Positions 47,601 through 55,700 of a DNA stretch of 64,000 nt are shown one piece after another. The translations under genes and the position numbers were made by a program. The notes under the pieces were generated by a model that saw only the letters and a list, made by a program, of their open reading frames with translations, searched no databases and was not told the DNA's origin. How positions within the stretch are numbered: position 1 is the stretch's first letter; every line of letters begins with the position of its first letter. The stretch spans positions 8,603,001 through 8,667,000 of the forward strand of contig NC_063283.1 of the NCBI RefSeq assembly GCF_910591885.1, in the 5' to 3' direction. This DNA comes from Bombus terrestris (Eukaryota > Arthropoda > Insecta > Hymenoptera > Apidae).

Positions 47601-47917
47601 GCGGAATAACAGGTTGGAAGAACCAAAGAGATAAAGGAGACTCCGGAAAGAATAAGAAAATTGGGGAGGAAAATCAGAAGAAAAATATAGGGAAACTAGA
47701 GGAATTGGTAAAGGGAATAGAGCTACATAGCGGAAGGTAGAAATGTAGAAAATAGAAGAAACTGGATGGCAGAGGAGAGTCGCTAGAAGAAGCCTTTAAT
47801 ATTTTTCTCGTAAATCTTACGTTGTCTCTCCTCCTCGTCGGTGGACTCAGCGTCCAAGTACTCTCTGTGTGGATCCGAGGGCGGCTTATCTTTAACTTTA
47901 TCTTTCCGACTTTGCAT
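726..47917 (-). CDS. DNAH2: Axonemal dynein heavy chain 2, complete gene, 66 coding exons
   Basis: Motor subunit of an inner-arm axonemal dynein: it hydrolyses ATP to slide doublet microtubules. The C-terminus (FPTGFLTAVLQ, FLEGAGWD, KRGTALLLSL) and tail match DNAH2 better than other DNAH paralogues, from family knowledge. Predicted product 4,493 aa; human DNAH2 is about 4,430. Exons 5'->3': 47821-47917, 41678-41745, 41063-41405, 39324-39605, 38600-39057, 34397-34533, 33977-34319, 33340-33859, 31653-31795, 30879-31024, 30699-30828, 28910-29080, 28616-28805, 28419-28515, 28086-28337, 27379-27506, 27091-27209, 26043-26157, 25774-25907, 25521-25714, 25154-25382, 24827-24978, 24515-24765, 23742-23962, 23408-23522, 22794-22965, 21760-21935, 20997-21159, 18296-18520, 17800-18088, 17583-17720, 16907-17077, 16059-16350, 15879-15970, 15463-15666, 15163-15368, 14896-15081, 14448-14667, 14186-14352, 13891-14111, 13668-13777, 13486-13601, 13315-13415, 12796-12974, 12318-12617, 11883-12156, 11034-11178, 10546-10721, 10143-10294, 9287-9451, 9024-9190, 8466-8637, 7620-7832, 7016-7231, 6762-6912, 6133-6282, 5832-5964, 5030-5368, 4599-4871, 4040-4384, 3580-3717, 3241-3517, 2236-2643, 1468-1986, 1018-1168, 726-880. 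All phases agree and the sum divides by three. Confidence 0.96.
3241..5368 (-). CDS. DNAH2: DNAH2 exons 58-62: AAA6
   Basis: Residues about 3626-4083. Landmarks are VVSEQTEKEIDLAREEYRSC, FFVLNDMSFIDPMYQFALD and YHTYA (58), RGLFEQHKLLFSFNMC and LLRGGIVLDRENQPDKP (59), LSPGVDPTSTLMQL and LSLGQGQAPIATR (60), WVFLANCHLSLSWMP (61), RLWLSSSPSPQFPISILQ and MTTEPPKGLKANMKRLYSL (62). The intron between exons 61 and 62 is 62 nt. The junction of exons 58 and 59 keeps phase only with a donor at 5029 (TT|GTACAA). That drops about two residues relative to vertebrate DNAH2. Confidence 0.93.
5832..7231 (-). CDS. DNAH2: DNAH2 exons 54-57: AAA5 and stalk strut
   Basis: Residues about 3410-3626. Landmarks are IRDWNMQGLPSDDFSTENG and VVRGTRWPLVIDPQCQAVKW (54), KVIDFGQPDF and GKPVLLENIGETIDPVLNP (55), FRLFITTKLANPHYAPEIS (56), and GLEDQLLGIVVRKEKPQLEE then SSNKRTLKELEDKI (57). 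The short exon 57 is not obvious as a reading frame of its own because it lies inside a plus-strand open frame. Its homology and GT/AG boundaries are clear. The intron between exons 54 and 55 is 103 nt. Confidence 0.95.
7620..10721 (-). CDS. DNAH2: DNAH2 exons 48-53: stalk coiled coil and microtubule-binding domain
   Basis: Residues about 3061-3409. CC1 of the stalk (exons 48-49) includes MLAEKREDLAIQANKLRNGL and NQRRDADETQKTVAARSQRI. The microtubule-binding region (exons 50-51) includes ALSKKDIAEIRSFTRPPP and EPSWTESKRQL, ending in SLCIWVIAMEEYGKLYR. CC2 (exons 52-53) includes VAPKREKLQAALKSLKEKEQ and KLKKLQEMYDAKMKEKEEL, then GERIRWENTVASL. The exon 52 donor appears to be GC (CTG|GCGAGT), needed to keep frame into exon 53. 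The introns at 9452-10142, 8638-9023 and 7833-8465 hold nothing I recognise. Confidence 0.94.
11034..12974 (-). CDS. DNAH2: DNAH2 exons 44-47: AAA4
   Basis: Residues about 2762-3061. The P-loop reads GIGGSGRQS (about 2830-2838). Arg in place of Lys is normal for AAA4 of axonemal heavy chains. Landmarks are YEDLTNLTAVRTYIENQM, NLVLFHDAIEHICRIVRVI, TTFLFNDTQV, MSPIGDAFRNRLRQYPSLIN, CTTIDWFLEWPREALLEV and RYNYVTPVNFLELVAGYK. The acceptor of exon 47 at 11178 is chosen because it alone keeps phase with the exon 46 donor. A frame that stays open further upstream (to 11263) would break it. Confidence 0.95.
13315..14667 (-). CDS. DNAH2: DNAH2 exons 38-43: AAA3
   Basis: Residues about 2450-2762. Walker A is GPVGTGKT (about 2484-2491) and the Walker B region is LIAFMDDFNMP (about 2546-2556). 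Further landmarks are NMSAQTTSKNVQ, GSQPPLELIRQW, LMAAMGPPGGGRN, NMTFPVEKQIIRIYG, LPTPAKIHYLFNLRDISK and RLWVHETFRVFSDRL. AAA3 is the regulatory nucleotide site in dyneins and looks competent here. The intron between exons 41 and 42 (13602-13667) is 66 nt, a multiple of three, and free of in-frame stops. Confidence 0.96.
14896..17077 (-). CDS. DNAH2: DNAH2 exons 32-37: AAA2, with an atypical P-loop
   Basis: Residues about 2067-2450. Landmarks are MKDMNIAKLTSDDLPLF (32), YPINPKALSLAELYGEYN (33), WILFDGPVDADWIENMNSVM (34), FEVQDLAVASPATVSRAGMV (35) and PLRDTVYEYFVD (37). The Walker A loop reads GESNTAKT (residues about 2149-2156), so the second conserved glycine of GxxxxGK[S/T] is alanine. The lysine and threonine are kept. 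AAA2 in dyneins usually binds nucleotide without hydrolysing it. The intron at 16351-16906 (556 nt) holds nothing I recognise. Confidence 0.96.
17583..21159 (-). CDS. DNAH2: DNAH2 exons 28-31: AAA1, the main ATPase site
   Basis: Residues about 1795-2066. Walker A is GPAGTGKT (residues about 1868-1875) and Walker B is CFDEFNR (1918-1924). Other AAA1 landmarks are AFEWLSQLRFYWDKD, YGYEYLGN, VITPLTDR, NCSEGLDYKSMGR, MNPGYAGRTELPDNLKSMFR and QFHYDFGLR. All catalytic residues look intact, so this site should hydrolyse ATP. A 2,476-nt intron (18521-20996) splits VITPLTDR from Walker A. I see no exon, RNA gene or clear mobile element in it, apart from a T17 run near the exon 28 donor. Confidence 0.97.
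20952..20968. repeat. T17 homopolymer beside DNAH2 exon 28
   Basis: On the minus strand this is an A17 run starting 28 nt downstream of the exon 28 donor. Confidence 0.85.
21760..24978 (-). CDS. DNAH2: DNAH2 exons 22-27: linker domain
   Basis: Residues about 1433-1795. Landmarks are EIWQNMPLEMIPYKDSG (22), LLIQRGYMYMDNIF and EDIRKQLPKE (23), YLETKRHVFPRFYFISNDD (24), EKWLCDVE (25-26), KEWPSQPGITSTQIQWTTD (26), SKYTEAIRGEL and EIHARDVIEKMY (27). These are the most conserved linker motifs of axonemal heavy chains, so identity is secure. Exons 25 and 26 are interrupted or out of frame in simple six-frame views and were recovered from phase and acceptor sites. The intron at 23963-24514 includes an (ACG)7 microsatellite; the others hold nothing I recognise. 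Confidence 0.95.
24111..24131. repeat. (ACG)7 microsatellite
   Basis: Seven perfect ACG units in the DNAH2 intron between exons 23 and 24. It explains the poly-Arg and poly-Asp open frames seen there. Confidence 0.95.
25154..29080 (-). CDS. DNAH2: DNAH2 exons 12-21: distal tail and start of linker
   Basis: Residues about 890-1432. Landmarks are HGDGTTPPSPL (exon 12), PPFWKIYEKD (13), NWEPFHEIWEINRD (14), SDISRYTIIANNVQMQETV (15), IQPSWAAYL (17), VWEITSEWNDAW (20) and RRTLPLITNLKNPAMRPRHW (21). The last two mark the start of the linker domain (DHC_N2), which swings during the power stroke. Exon 11 (GFKDVLED) joins exon 12 (SLQEW) directly across a 1,618-nt intron that holds a solo LTR. The donors of exons 17 and 20 appear to be GC rather than GT. 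A second solo LTR fills most of the 933-nt intron between exons 17 and 18. Confidence 0.93.
26198..27001 (-). mobile_element. Solo LTR, 804 bp, in the DNAH2 intron between exons 17 and 18
   Basis: On the minus strand it starts TGTAGTATC and ends GATACTACA, a perfect 9-bp inverted terminal repeat with TG...CA ends. It is flanked by TATA on both sides (26194-26197 and 27002-27005), the expected 4-bp target duplication. It has LTR architecture: TATAAA (26355-26360) about 110 bp before AATAAA (26242-26247), then a T/G-rich end. No internal retrotransposon domain is next to it, so it is a solo LTR, in the same orientation as DNAH2. The terminal 30-35 bp closely match the element at 29628-29972. 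Target preference suggests a Ty3/gypsy-type element (inference). Confidence 0.8.
29256..29623. other. Possible older repeat fragment beside the solo LTR
   Basis: Begins TGTAGTAACGCAAC and is rich in short AACTCACAACT-like repeats. The texture is unlike the surrounding intron and LTR-like, but I find no matching end or target duplication. Confidence 0.25.
29628..29972 (+). mobile_element. Solo LTR, 345 bp, related to the one at 26198
   Basis: It begins TGTAGTATC and ends GATACTACA with TATA on each side (29624-29627, 29973-29976). TATAAA lies at 29680-29685 and ATTAAA at 29918-29923 near the 3' end. The first 33 and last 35 bp match the 804-bp LTR with few differences, but the interior differs and is shorter, including a GA-rich tract near 29710. 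It sits in the 1,618-nt intron between DNAH2 exons 11 and 12, in the opposite orientation to the gene. Confidence 0.78.
30699..41745 (-). CDS. DNAH2: DNAH2 exons 2-11: N-terminal tail (DHC_N1 region)
   Basis: Residues about 33-889, the stem that binds intermediate and light chains and partners the other heavy chain. The early part reads VKDMTTLGGLKKEDW, YFIREPQEIL and TDKELVKRMESVVAYWTTQI, and the later part IWLNSPFYSSHERI, DIFISRCHDMIEIC, FSGTKGEE, RETAYWITLKF and KINPGLNRLTW. These are the standard landmarks of the dynein tail in the same order as vertebrate DNAH2. Exon 2 (68 nt) is weakly conserved and placed by splice signals. The intron between exons 3 and 4 carries U12-type signals. The intron between exons 10 and 11 is only 50 nt (30829-30878). 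The introns at 31796-33339 and 34534-38599 are long; apart from the repeats listed separately I recognise nothing in them. Confidence 0.92.
34534..38599 (-). other. Long DNAH2 intron (exons 5-6), noncoding with repeats and GC-rich patches
   Basis: 4,066 nt. The middle is AT-rich. Two GC-richer patches (about 35890-36090 and 36530-36880) each contain one copy of a 24-bp motif (see findings). The inverted satellite fills the upstream end. I find no exon or RNA gene. Confidence 0.7.
37110..38480. repeat. Large inverted array of degenerate simple repeat
   Basis: The left arm (about 37110-37830) is a pyrimidine-rich degenerate array of units like CATATCCCATATCTC. The right arm (about 38210-38480) is the same kind of sequence reverse-complemented, like GAGATAAGGAATATGAAA. 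Both arms read as the same peptide-like pattern (HIPYFISHILY type) on opposite strands. Between them (37860-38110) is another degenerate repeat with TTTGTGGGAAA near 37891, 37922 and 38037. The whole lies in the 4.07-kb DNAH2 intron between exons 5 and 6. The open frames in it are repeat artefacts. Confidence 0.75.
39606..41062 (-). other. Predicted U12-type (minor spliceosome) intron between DNAH2 exons 3 and 4
   Basis: 1,457 nt. The 5' splice site is GACA|GTATCCATCC, matching the U12 core RTATCC. Just before the 3' splice site is TTCCTTAAC (39611-39619), an exact match to the U12 branch-site consensus, followed by CTGAG. Phase 1 fits on both sides. A GC-rich patch at about 40190-40330 is unexplained. 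Confidence 0.65.
42443..42460. repeat. (TC)9 microsatellite
   Basis: Uninterrupted TC dinucleotide run within a longer pyrimidine tract in the first DNAH2 intron. Confidence 0.9.
46560..46575. repeat. G16 homopolymer
   Basis: Sixteen consecutive G on the plus strand in otherwise AT-rich intron DNA. The length may be affected by sequencing error. Confidence 0.9.
47821..47917 (-). CDS. DNAH2: DNAH2 exon 1: predicted start codon and acidic N-terminus
   Basis: The ATG at 47917-47915 (start MQSRKDKVKDK) has A at -3 and is the first ATG after an in-frame TAA at 48004-48002. The exon encodes about 32 charged residues ending in STDEEERQ, then a GTAAGA donor in phase 1. That phase fits the acceptor of exon 2 at 41745, which continues HEVDEIQEELRP. 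This N-terminus is not conserved in the family. The call rests on phase, donor strength and matching acidic composition rather than homology. It lies 6.1 kb upstream of exon 2. Confidence 0.65.
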
Positions 47918-48240
47918 TTTATTGACGGCTCGGCCTGCCGGCCCCGACACCTCTGCCGCTCGAGGGTCTCGTGCAGCTGATTTATGCGACCCGACCGACT
48001 GTTACCACGATCCACCGAACCCTTTCGTCGGTTTCCTTCTTGCCGTAGATATTGTCAAGAGCCACGCCAAGTCGCTCGATTCTCCACTGAGAACCACTCT
48101 GACGGACGGGATCTCACTCGATCGTCGCCTGTCCTCCTAATCGAGAGTCGACTTTCTGTCGCTGCTTCACCGCGTGTCTCGGATTCTCCGCTCGTTTTCC
48201 GCGAATTCTTTCGTGGCTGAATTCACGATTGAAATTTCGC
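47918..48240 (-). promoter_or_regulatory. Presumed 5' UTR and core promoter region of DNAH2
   Basis: GC-richer sequence immediately upstream of the predicted start codon. An in-frame TAA lies at 48004-48002. On the minus strand a TCAGTG that resembles an arthropod initiator occurs near 48085. I see no TATA box and no convincing RFX X-box. The boundary is arbitrary. Confidence 0.3.
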
Positions 48241-51200
48241 TATTTTGTCGAACAGAATTTAGAGATTATAGAGATTTTAAAGGTTACATCGAGTGAAAAA
48301 CGGGAGAGAAGTAATGTTACGAATATCGTTTCTAAAAATTTATCTGAAAATTTAGCAATGTCTGCATTATCTTCTCGTAATAAATAACATCTTTACGATG
48401 AATGGAAGTAAGTTATTTGTGTTTTGAGAGCTGAATAGAATGAATTTTTAATGAATATCGTTCAACCGAACCGTTTGATTTTTAAATTCCCATTCAGAGT
48501 CCTATCTTTTAATCGCTTTAATGCTTTCGGAGGCGTAACCTAACCCAGTGTATATCCTTTATCCGTAGAAAATCCTGTGACCCTCCTCAACGCAACGACA
48601 CAACCAGACATCGTGTTATTCCACGGATTTACAAGACTTGGTTTCACCCTCTGAGATTATCGTTTCCGGTATACGGATGCCGATCCCTTGCACCGGCACC
48701 AGTAAACTCAACCAGAATATCGTAGATCTACATGCGAGGTGCGGTGCAAACCGTAATAACCAACGAAGAATTCATAAAATCGAAACTTAATGGGACGAAG
48801 ACACACAAAAATGGAAATATCGTAAACTCACTGCCTTAAACAGAGTGCAGTAGAATTTTTTATAATGTGGTGGATACATTGGTTCACGAAAATATTTGAA
48901 TACTTATCATGAAAAATCTTTATGCTCGTATTGTATGTATTATACAAAACATTTTGAACTTTTATTCGCGCTGTAACGAGACGCGGGTGTCGTAACTGTA
49001 CTGAAAATTTGGAACCAACTTGAAAATCTATAGAGGTGGTTCTTTTTACTGAATCGCGAATTGCTCACATGTGCATAGTTCCCCTAAATAAGATGCAAAA
49101 TGGCGCTACTTTCAGTCGACAATACCGATCGATCCCATCGGCTCCTATTCGAGGAAATATAAATCCTGTTTAATGCACCGGCCGGTGAAACGACGTGGAT
49201 TTGCGAGCAACCGAACGGCCATTTGGGAGCTCGATGCGAGATTGATGCGCCACTCTAAATATCCTGATCCATCTCCCATGATCCCACGGAATCGTCGGGC
49301 CAATGATAAGCTTAAATAACCGGAAATATAGGGGAACAATGGACGTTGCGTTTTAAGTCCTGATACGAATGTTTCTTTTTTCTATATTTGTGATATCGAA
49401 CTTTCATCCGTGTTTCGATCATCGCGGATTACTGTAAAATTCAAAATTCTGTATTTTTACCCCTTCCGTCCATTTTCTATTTTTTTGCTTATAATAGAGA
49501 ATAAATAGCGGTTATCAAGTAAGAGCCGCGCACAGAAACTTCATTTTTCTAACAATAGTGCTGCGTTGTAAATGGTAGAATGGTTCTCGGTTGTTTAAGT
49601 TACTTCTAAATGCGCAGAGAAAAAAAATAGCGGAAGAAAAAAGAAAAATGTTGCAAGCTTGAGTGGTCCACGTGGTGTAATTGAATTTTTGCGTTCTACG
49701 TAAAAATTGTTCAGTGGCAAAGGAAAAAAGAACGAACCTTTGATTATCGGTGTCGATTGCCCGTCAAACCTGATCGCTGTCGGCAGCAACTTTTCAGAGC
49801 AGTCAAAGGGCGTGGATTTTCGATGCACGAGCCAGGGAAAGTGACAAAAGCGAGCTTTACAGACCCTCGCACGCGCGTCACACCTCGCCCCGCAAGTTTA
49901 GCGTTCGACGAGAAAAATCTGTCGCTGATGAAAGCACCGTCGAGGCTGCTGCCTGCAACAATTTCTCCCTCGAGGAAATTCAGTCTGCCCCGAGACGAAC
50001 TTACTCTTCCAAATCTTCCCTGCAATCTTTCTCTTTACTGATACATCGTTTCGAAGCCTGTAAAAGATAGCTCGAGGAAGAAGCTTTGCGCATAGTATCG
50101 TTTCGAAGCGTTTAGAGGTATATCATCGGAAAAATTGAAGAAGATTCGAAGTTACGTATGAATACGTATACTTTAAGGTACGATTTCACTCACCGAGAAC
50201 AGTTTCTTTTTCGGCTAAAGCAAAGAATCGTTCCGGGTATTGAAGTTTTCGGATCAGAATCGAACTCTCTTCTGTTGAAGATCTCATCTGACTGACAAAT
50301 CGGTTTTCCGTTAATAAGAGAAGACCGAAGAAAATGTTGGTAAATGTATTATTTATATTTTTATTTCAGTAGTTTGGTGTGCATTTAGAGCTGTAGAAGT
50401 TTGGTAGAATATCGATGACGAGAATGTGAGAGGCAATTGGAATTTTGTCGCGATCCTATCGAATATGGTACAGTAGTACAGGAATTGAAGATTCTTAGAC
50501 TTAGCTTATGTGTAAACGGTTCTTGAATTTTCTATGCCTGAAACTCGTTTTCAATTTGAAAACAACCAATGAAATTAATTTGATAAGCAGAATCAAGAAG
50601 CAGTTATACATCGAATAATTACTATTTTCCAATCGTTACACGAAACGATGTTCCATCTTCGGTTCATCCGTCAAGATTAACGATTCTCATGCAACCAGCA
50701 GGTTTTTTCGTACAGTCGAATGAACGATGATTTCGACCGTACGTACGAAAAGAGAAATTGCATCGAATGAACGAGTGGACAGGAAAGAGCGGCATGGAAG
50801 GGTGCAGCCGGTCGATGGAACGAGATTAAAAGAGGCAAAGCTACAAGATTAAAAGGCAATGCCGGACACGGGCCGAATCGAACAGCCCGGACGAGTGCTC
50901 GCGGAGACATTTATATTCCCGGGAAATCGTTATTGACCGATCAGAGAGACTCGAGCGATCCCCGGCGTGTCGTTCTGCCCTTTTCTTTCTTTCCTTCTTC
51001 CCTTCCTCGATCCAACGTCCACGCTGTACGTCGTCACTATCCTTTCAAAGCTACACACGTATACACCGCCACTATCTCGCTTTGTTCCAGCTTCCTTCGG
51101 GAGTTTCATTGTCGTTTATGATATCCAGCCTTTTGTAGCTCCTCCCTTCATCCTGTCCACCAGCCCCACACCGATTCTTCTTCCATCGACTTCCTTTTCT

Positions 51201-52707
51201 CTATGTTGAGACTGTCGTTCCATCATCGTTGTAACGAGCATTTTTACCAGTACCGCGCAGAGAACGTCGTTTTGCGTGGTATTCGATTGATCGGCATTAT
51301 ATTCACGATGCTTTGGTTATCTGAAAATTGGAGATAATGGTAAGATATACGCGCAATAAATTTCTCGGTTAATGTATATCGTAGGAGCGTGTTTGTGGAT
51401 AGTCGTCGTATGGAATCGAGAACAGAAGCTTATTTCGTGCTGTTCAGTGATTTTATATAACAGAATTGTTTTGTCTTATCTTGTCTGTTTATTGGAATTC
51501 TCTAATAACGGATCAAATTAGTATATTATTATCTAAAACCTGTTTTAAAATCCTCTAGGAGAAATAAGATCTCCACAGTATCGTTAGTAATCGTTTAACG
51601 ATCGAAGAGAATTTTCCAGTCTCTCTATTTGTTATTTTCCTGTCCTTCTCTTCGTGAACCGAGCTATATCGAAAACGAATTCTGCGAAGCTGCAAAGCCA
51701 CTACTTCCATTTTCCATCGTGCAACCCCAGTCAGGTTATTATTCCCTTAACGCAACGATCGGATAACGTGGCATCCGAATTACTCGGCCCACTTTTATTG
51801 CACCGCTATTTATCACCGGGACGAAACACCTTAGCATCGAGGCTTCTACTTCTATCCATCATCCTCCATCTTCTTCCGTCGTCCATTTAACGCGTGGCGT
51901 GCTCCCCTTTAGCCTTTAAAACATCAGACCAAACGCGAACCAAACGACTTTATCCTTCAACGAGGTATCATTAATCCTATGAGTCAATGAATATTCGTTC
52001 TTTACAACAATTAATAAGAATCGACTCTTATACTACATGTAAGTTAGGACGACGATCTTTTCGTTAACTGTTTTCCAATTTTCTTAAGACTAATAGCTTA
52101 TCGAGCTTTCAACGAAACAAGCCAATGAATATTGATTATGTTATTATATTACCAACAATTATTGAGGAGTTTTCTGCAAGAAGAATTATTACGAAATTTT
52201 TCTTTGTTCTGTAAATATGAAAAGAACAAAGTCCTCCGAGAATTATTATAATTATCGATGCAGAGTTAAAAATTCACGAATCGTTTTAACAAAACCATCA
52301 ACAATTTTGCGAAAGAAGATTCTTTCGACGTACTAATGGTTCTGTCAATCTTAGATGGAGCAAAAGATACTAGTAGAATCTACGAAGCTTCCCATCGCAC
52401 AGTGGTAGATCTGTTCTTGGTTTTCGAAGCTTCATCAGTCTTTCGACTTATCGGAACCGGAAGGAATCTCGAAGAAGCGATCCTCTGCCAGCTGGAGCAG
52501 CATAAAAAAAGACATTCCTTGAAGGCCGCCGGTCCTATCTGAGGGAATGTTTCTGACCGCACATGGATCTTTCGGAAAAAATGTTCGGCAATGAACCGAG
52601 GAAACGGAAACCATTCCTTCCTCCCTGTGGTTGGCTCTTGGCCGACGATACTGAAAGAGAATCCTGGAAAATCGTGACTAGTTTTCTGTACGAGCTTCCA
52701 AAGTGTC

Positions 52708-52726
52708 AAAAAAAAAAAAAAAAAAA
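52708..52726. repeat. A19 homopolymer
   Basis: Uninterrupted A run in the flank upstream of DNAH2. No retroelement body is evident beside it. Confidence 0.9.
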
Positions 52727-55700
52727 CTGTACATTTGTGTGTGTAGCAACAGGACCTTGAAATAACAAAGCTAAAAAAATGTTTAATTTTTGTACACATA
52801 CGAAACACAAGTGGTTAGAACGACTACTTTGCAAAATGGTCGGAGAAATTTTAAACTTGTCCTCCTTAATGTTTCACGATGCTCGATCGGTCGAACGTGG
52901 TCTGCACAATAAACGTGATATTACTTGTTCCTCGACTTTTCTTTTATTTTATTCTATGATCGTCTCATTCGTGATTCAATTACATTAAGCCGAACGCATG
53001 CAAGGCTCGGCTTGCAGCGGAAGGTTTATCGGTTGCTAGAGATCGTTTCGTAATTGCCGCCAGATGAATTTGCTGTGGTGCGAGGTAACTGCGAATATAT
53101 CGTACCGGGGCCAAGCAGGAAGGCGGAAATTAAAGGAACGAGAACTGTGTACGGGCAACGAGTTATGAAATACGACACGGGTACACAGATCCGATGAAAC
53201 TTAATCGGGTTGGGCGAATACACGCCTCCTACTAGTTGTCTATTGCCCTATAAAGATCGTTCGTGCCTTACAATCTTCTGTCAACGTTTCCACTGTTATT
53301 CATCATAAATAAGAACAGGTTAAACTACATTTGAGATATACGTATACACGTACAGGCATATGGACGAGTTATATCAATTAAATCATCTGTAAATTACACA
53401 CTTTACTTTTAATTTCAGTTTCAAGTGCACAAAGAGAAACAAGTGTGAGATTTCACTTCAGCGAAGAGTTTGTAACATTTTAGAATTTAATCCGGAAAAT
53501 TACATATTGCTGAAATCATATTAAGGGCAAATTACGAACGAATAAATACAATAAAAATCGTGAAATAATTTACGTAGGCTTTCCAAGTTAATTCGAAGAT
53601 ATACGTACACGTATGAGGTCATTTTGTTTTCATTCGCAATCTCTCGTTTTTGTCGCAAGAGGATGTTCTATGGTCGCGATGGGATAAACACCGGGGGTTT
53701 GTGAAACAATCGAATGGGGCATTCGAGGGAATTTATCAGTGACGCGAAGTGTGTTGTAACGCAGCGATTTAAAATGTTAAACGCATATCGTGGAATTATT
53801 GGGGGCAGCATCGAATCCAAATTATCAATAATGGGCTATTTAAAACGATTAGCGAATTTCCGCCGAGGCAAACCGTACTTTACAGGAAATCTGTATAATG
53901 AGATTGTCATATCGATATATTTTGTATCGCCTCTTCTTTTTTAATTTTAAAGTCGCGTTCAACCGTGTATTGTACTTCTCAAAGTGTTACAGAGTAAAGT
54001 GCTCATGTAAAAGTCATTCTGCGTACGAAACACGAAGACCTTTTTTTTAAATTTTGAATCGCTTTTCCGAGAAAATCAAGTTCGAATGTTTATCAAACGC
54101 ATATGAATTTGGAATTTATGGACTTTTAACGAGATACGAACGAATAATTGGCAAAAGATTATTCTACGAAAATAAGTTAAAAATATAGAATACGAATTTT
54201 TCGTATTTTCGACAAAATCCAGTTTGAACATTCGTCAAATACGAACTCGATTTTCACTAGAACGAAGCTTCAAACGAAAAAAGTTCAATTCCATTTTTTA
54301 CTTATTTTCGTCTATAAAATAATCTCCTGTCGATTATCCACTTGTCTCCAATCTGGAACTAACCAAGTTGGTGAAATAACTTTTCAAACCTAATATTCTC
54401 CGAAACGGGACATCGAATGAAAGAATTATATTCTACATTTTTGTCTTACTTTTGCATGCCACACTTCGTATACAAACGATAAACGTTGAATCACTGAAAA
54501 TCTTATTCGCCTGGTAACAATGGCAAATGGAAATTACTATGTAACTCCGATAGTTCAGTTAACCAGACGTTCGCTAAAAGCCATCGACAGACGTCTCTTC
54601 TTTGTTTCTGACTGTTGTTTTACCATGGTAGTCAGCGAAACTTTTTGAAATTCCAGAAGAACCAACGAATGGTCCCAATGGCTCGTGAAAGTATGAAAAC
54701 TTCGACTAGGAATGACGGAACAGTTTGCTATATTTCGTCTGACAAAAGCACGAGCTTCTGGCGAATACGCAGACGAAGTTCGTCGAAATGGACACTTAGA
54801 AAATTGCGATTCTTGTATTAATGTGTCTTTTTATACAGACACTTTGACGTGTATCAAGAAACATTCTGAAAGACTGTCTTTAAAAGTAGAAGTGTACTAC
54901 TAAAATGAAAGCTGCGTAGATCTTTCTATATGTATCATATGCATATATTTTTAGGGATTTCAAATAATCTACCTTTCTTCCTTGTCGTTATTTTCTTAAA
55001 TGAAAATTGTCTTTTTATGAAGTGTACGAAGATTTTTGTAGATGATTATATTATGTGTATCTAGCTAATCGATATAACTTGCGAATCATTTGCAAATATC
55101 ACTGTCTATCAATTCAACGAAGAAGTTGAACGAATTTGTAAAATAGTCGAAAGTGTTCAGGTTTTAAGATACTCGAAACTTCGGATTGAACCAACGAAGT
55201 TGGTTCAGAAGCTTAATCCAAATTAATCCAAACACACAACGCGTTGCACGAAGAACAGGAAGAAGAACACACGTCAAATCAATTAACGCGCGGGGGATAC
55301 TTCTGTTTCAGAAGAAAATAGGTCAAAGGGCCGGTGGGCGACCGAAAGCGAGCGTAGCCATCGTATGTATGCTAATTGAACGAGGGGCAATCTGGAATGG
55401 ACCCAGCCAGTGGCTTCCAGTTGATTACCATGGCAAGTACTCGGGCGGAGAGTTCCTCCACGAACGACAATGTGAAAACAGCTTTAATGTTCCTTGCCGG
55501 CTTCCCTCAGGATGGTTCAAAGGGAAAGAGAGAAAGACGAGAGGATGAGAAAATCCTGTTCTAGGATTACCGTGTCATAGGAAGTATCAAGCTTTTCGTC
55601 TAGATTGAAGTTACAGTGAATGCACACCCCTTTTGAAAAATCTTAGGGTGGTTATTATTATATTTTGCCTCGAAACTGCATAGATTTAAAGTAATTTAAA

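Larger units (their letters stand above)
41746..47820 (-). other. First DNAH2 intron, 6.1 kb, no supported gene
   Basis: It contains a (CT)n microsatellite (42443-42460), a G16 run (46560-46575), and several GC-rich islands (about 42000-42380, 43830-44060, 44740-44990, 45790-45990). One island has a possible exon on the minus strand, reported as a finding. Nothing else is recognisable. Confidence 0.6.

Noticed and set aside
47674..48015. Minus-strand frame starting MDRGNSRSGRINQL as the DNAH2 start
   Set aside because: It is out of phase with the exon 1 donor. The frame starting at 47917 splices in phase to exon 2 and has the matching acidic composition.
52336..52808. Opposed open frames in the 52.3-52.8 kb island
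   Set aside because: No recognisable domain, several frames open at once, and an A19 run inside.
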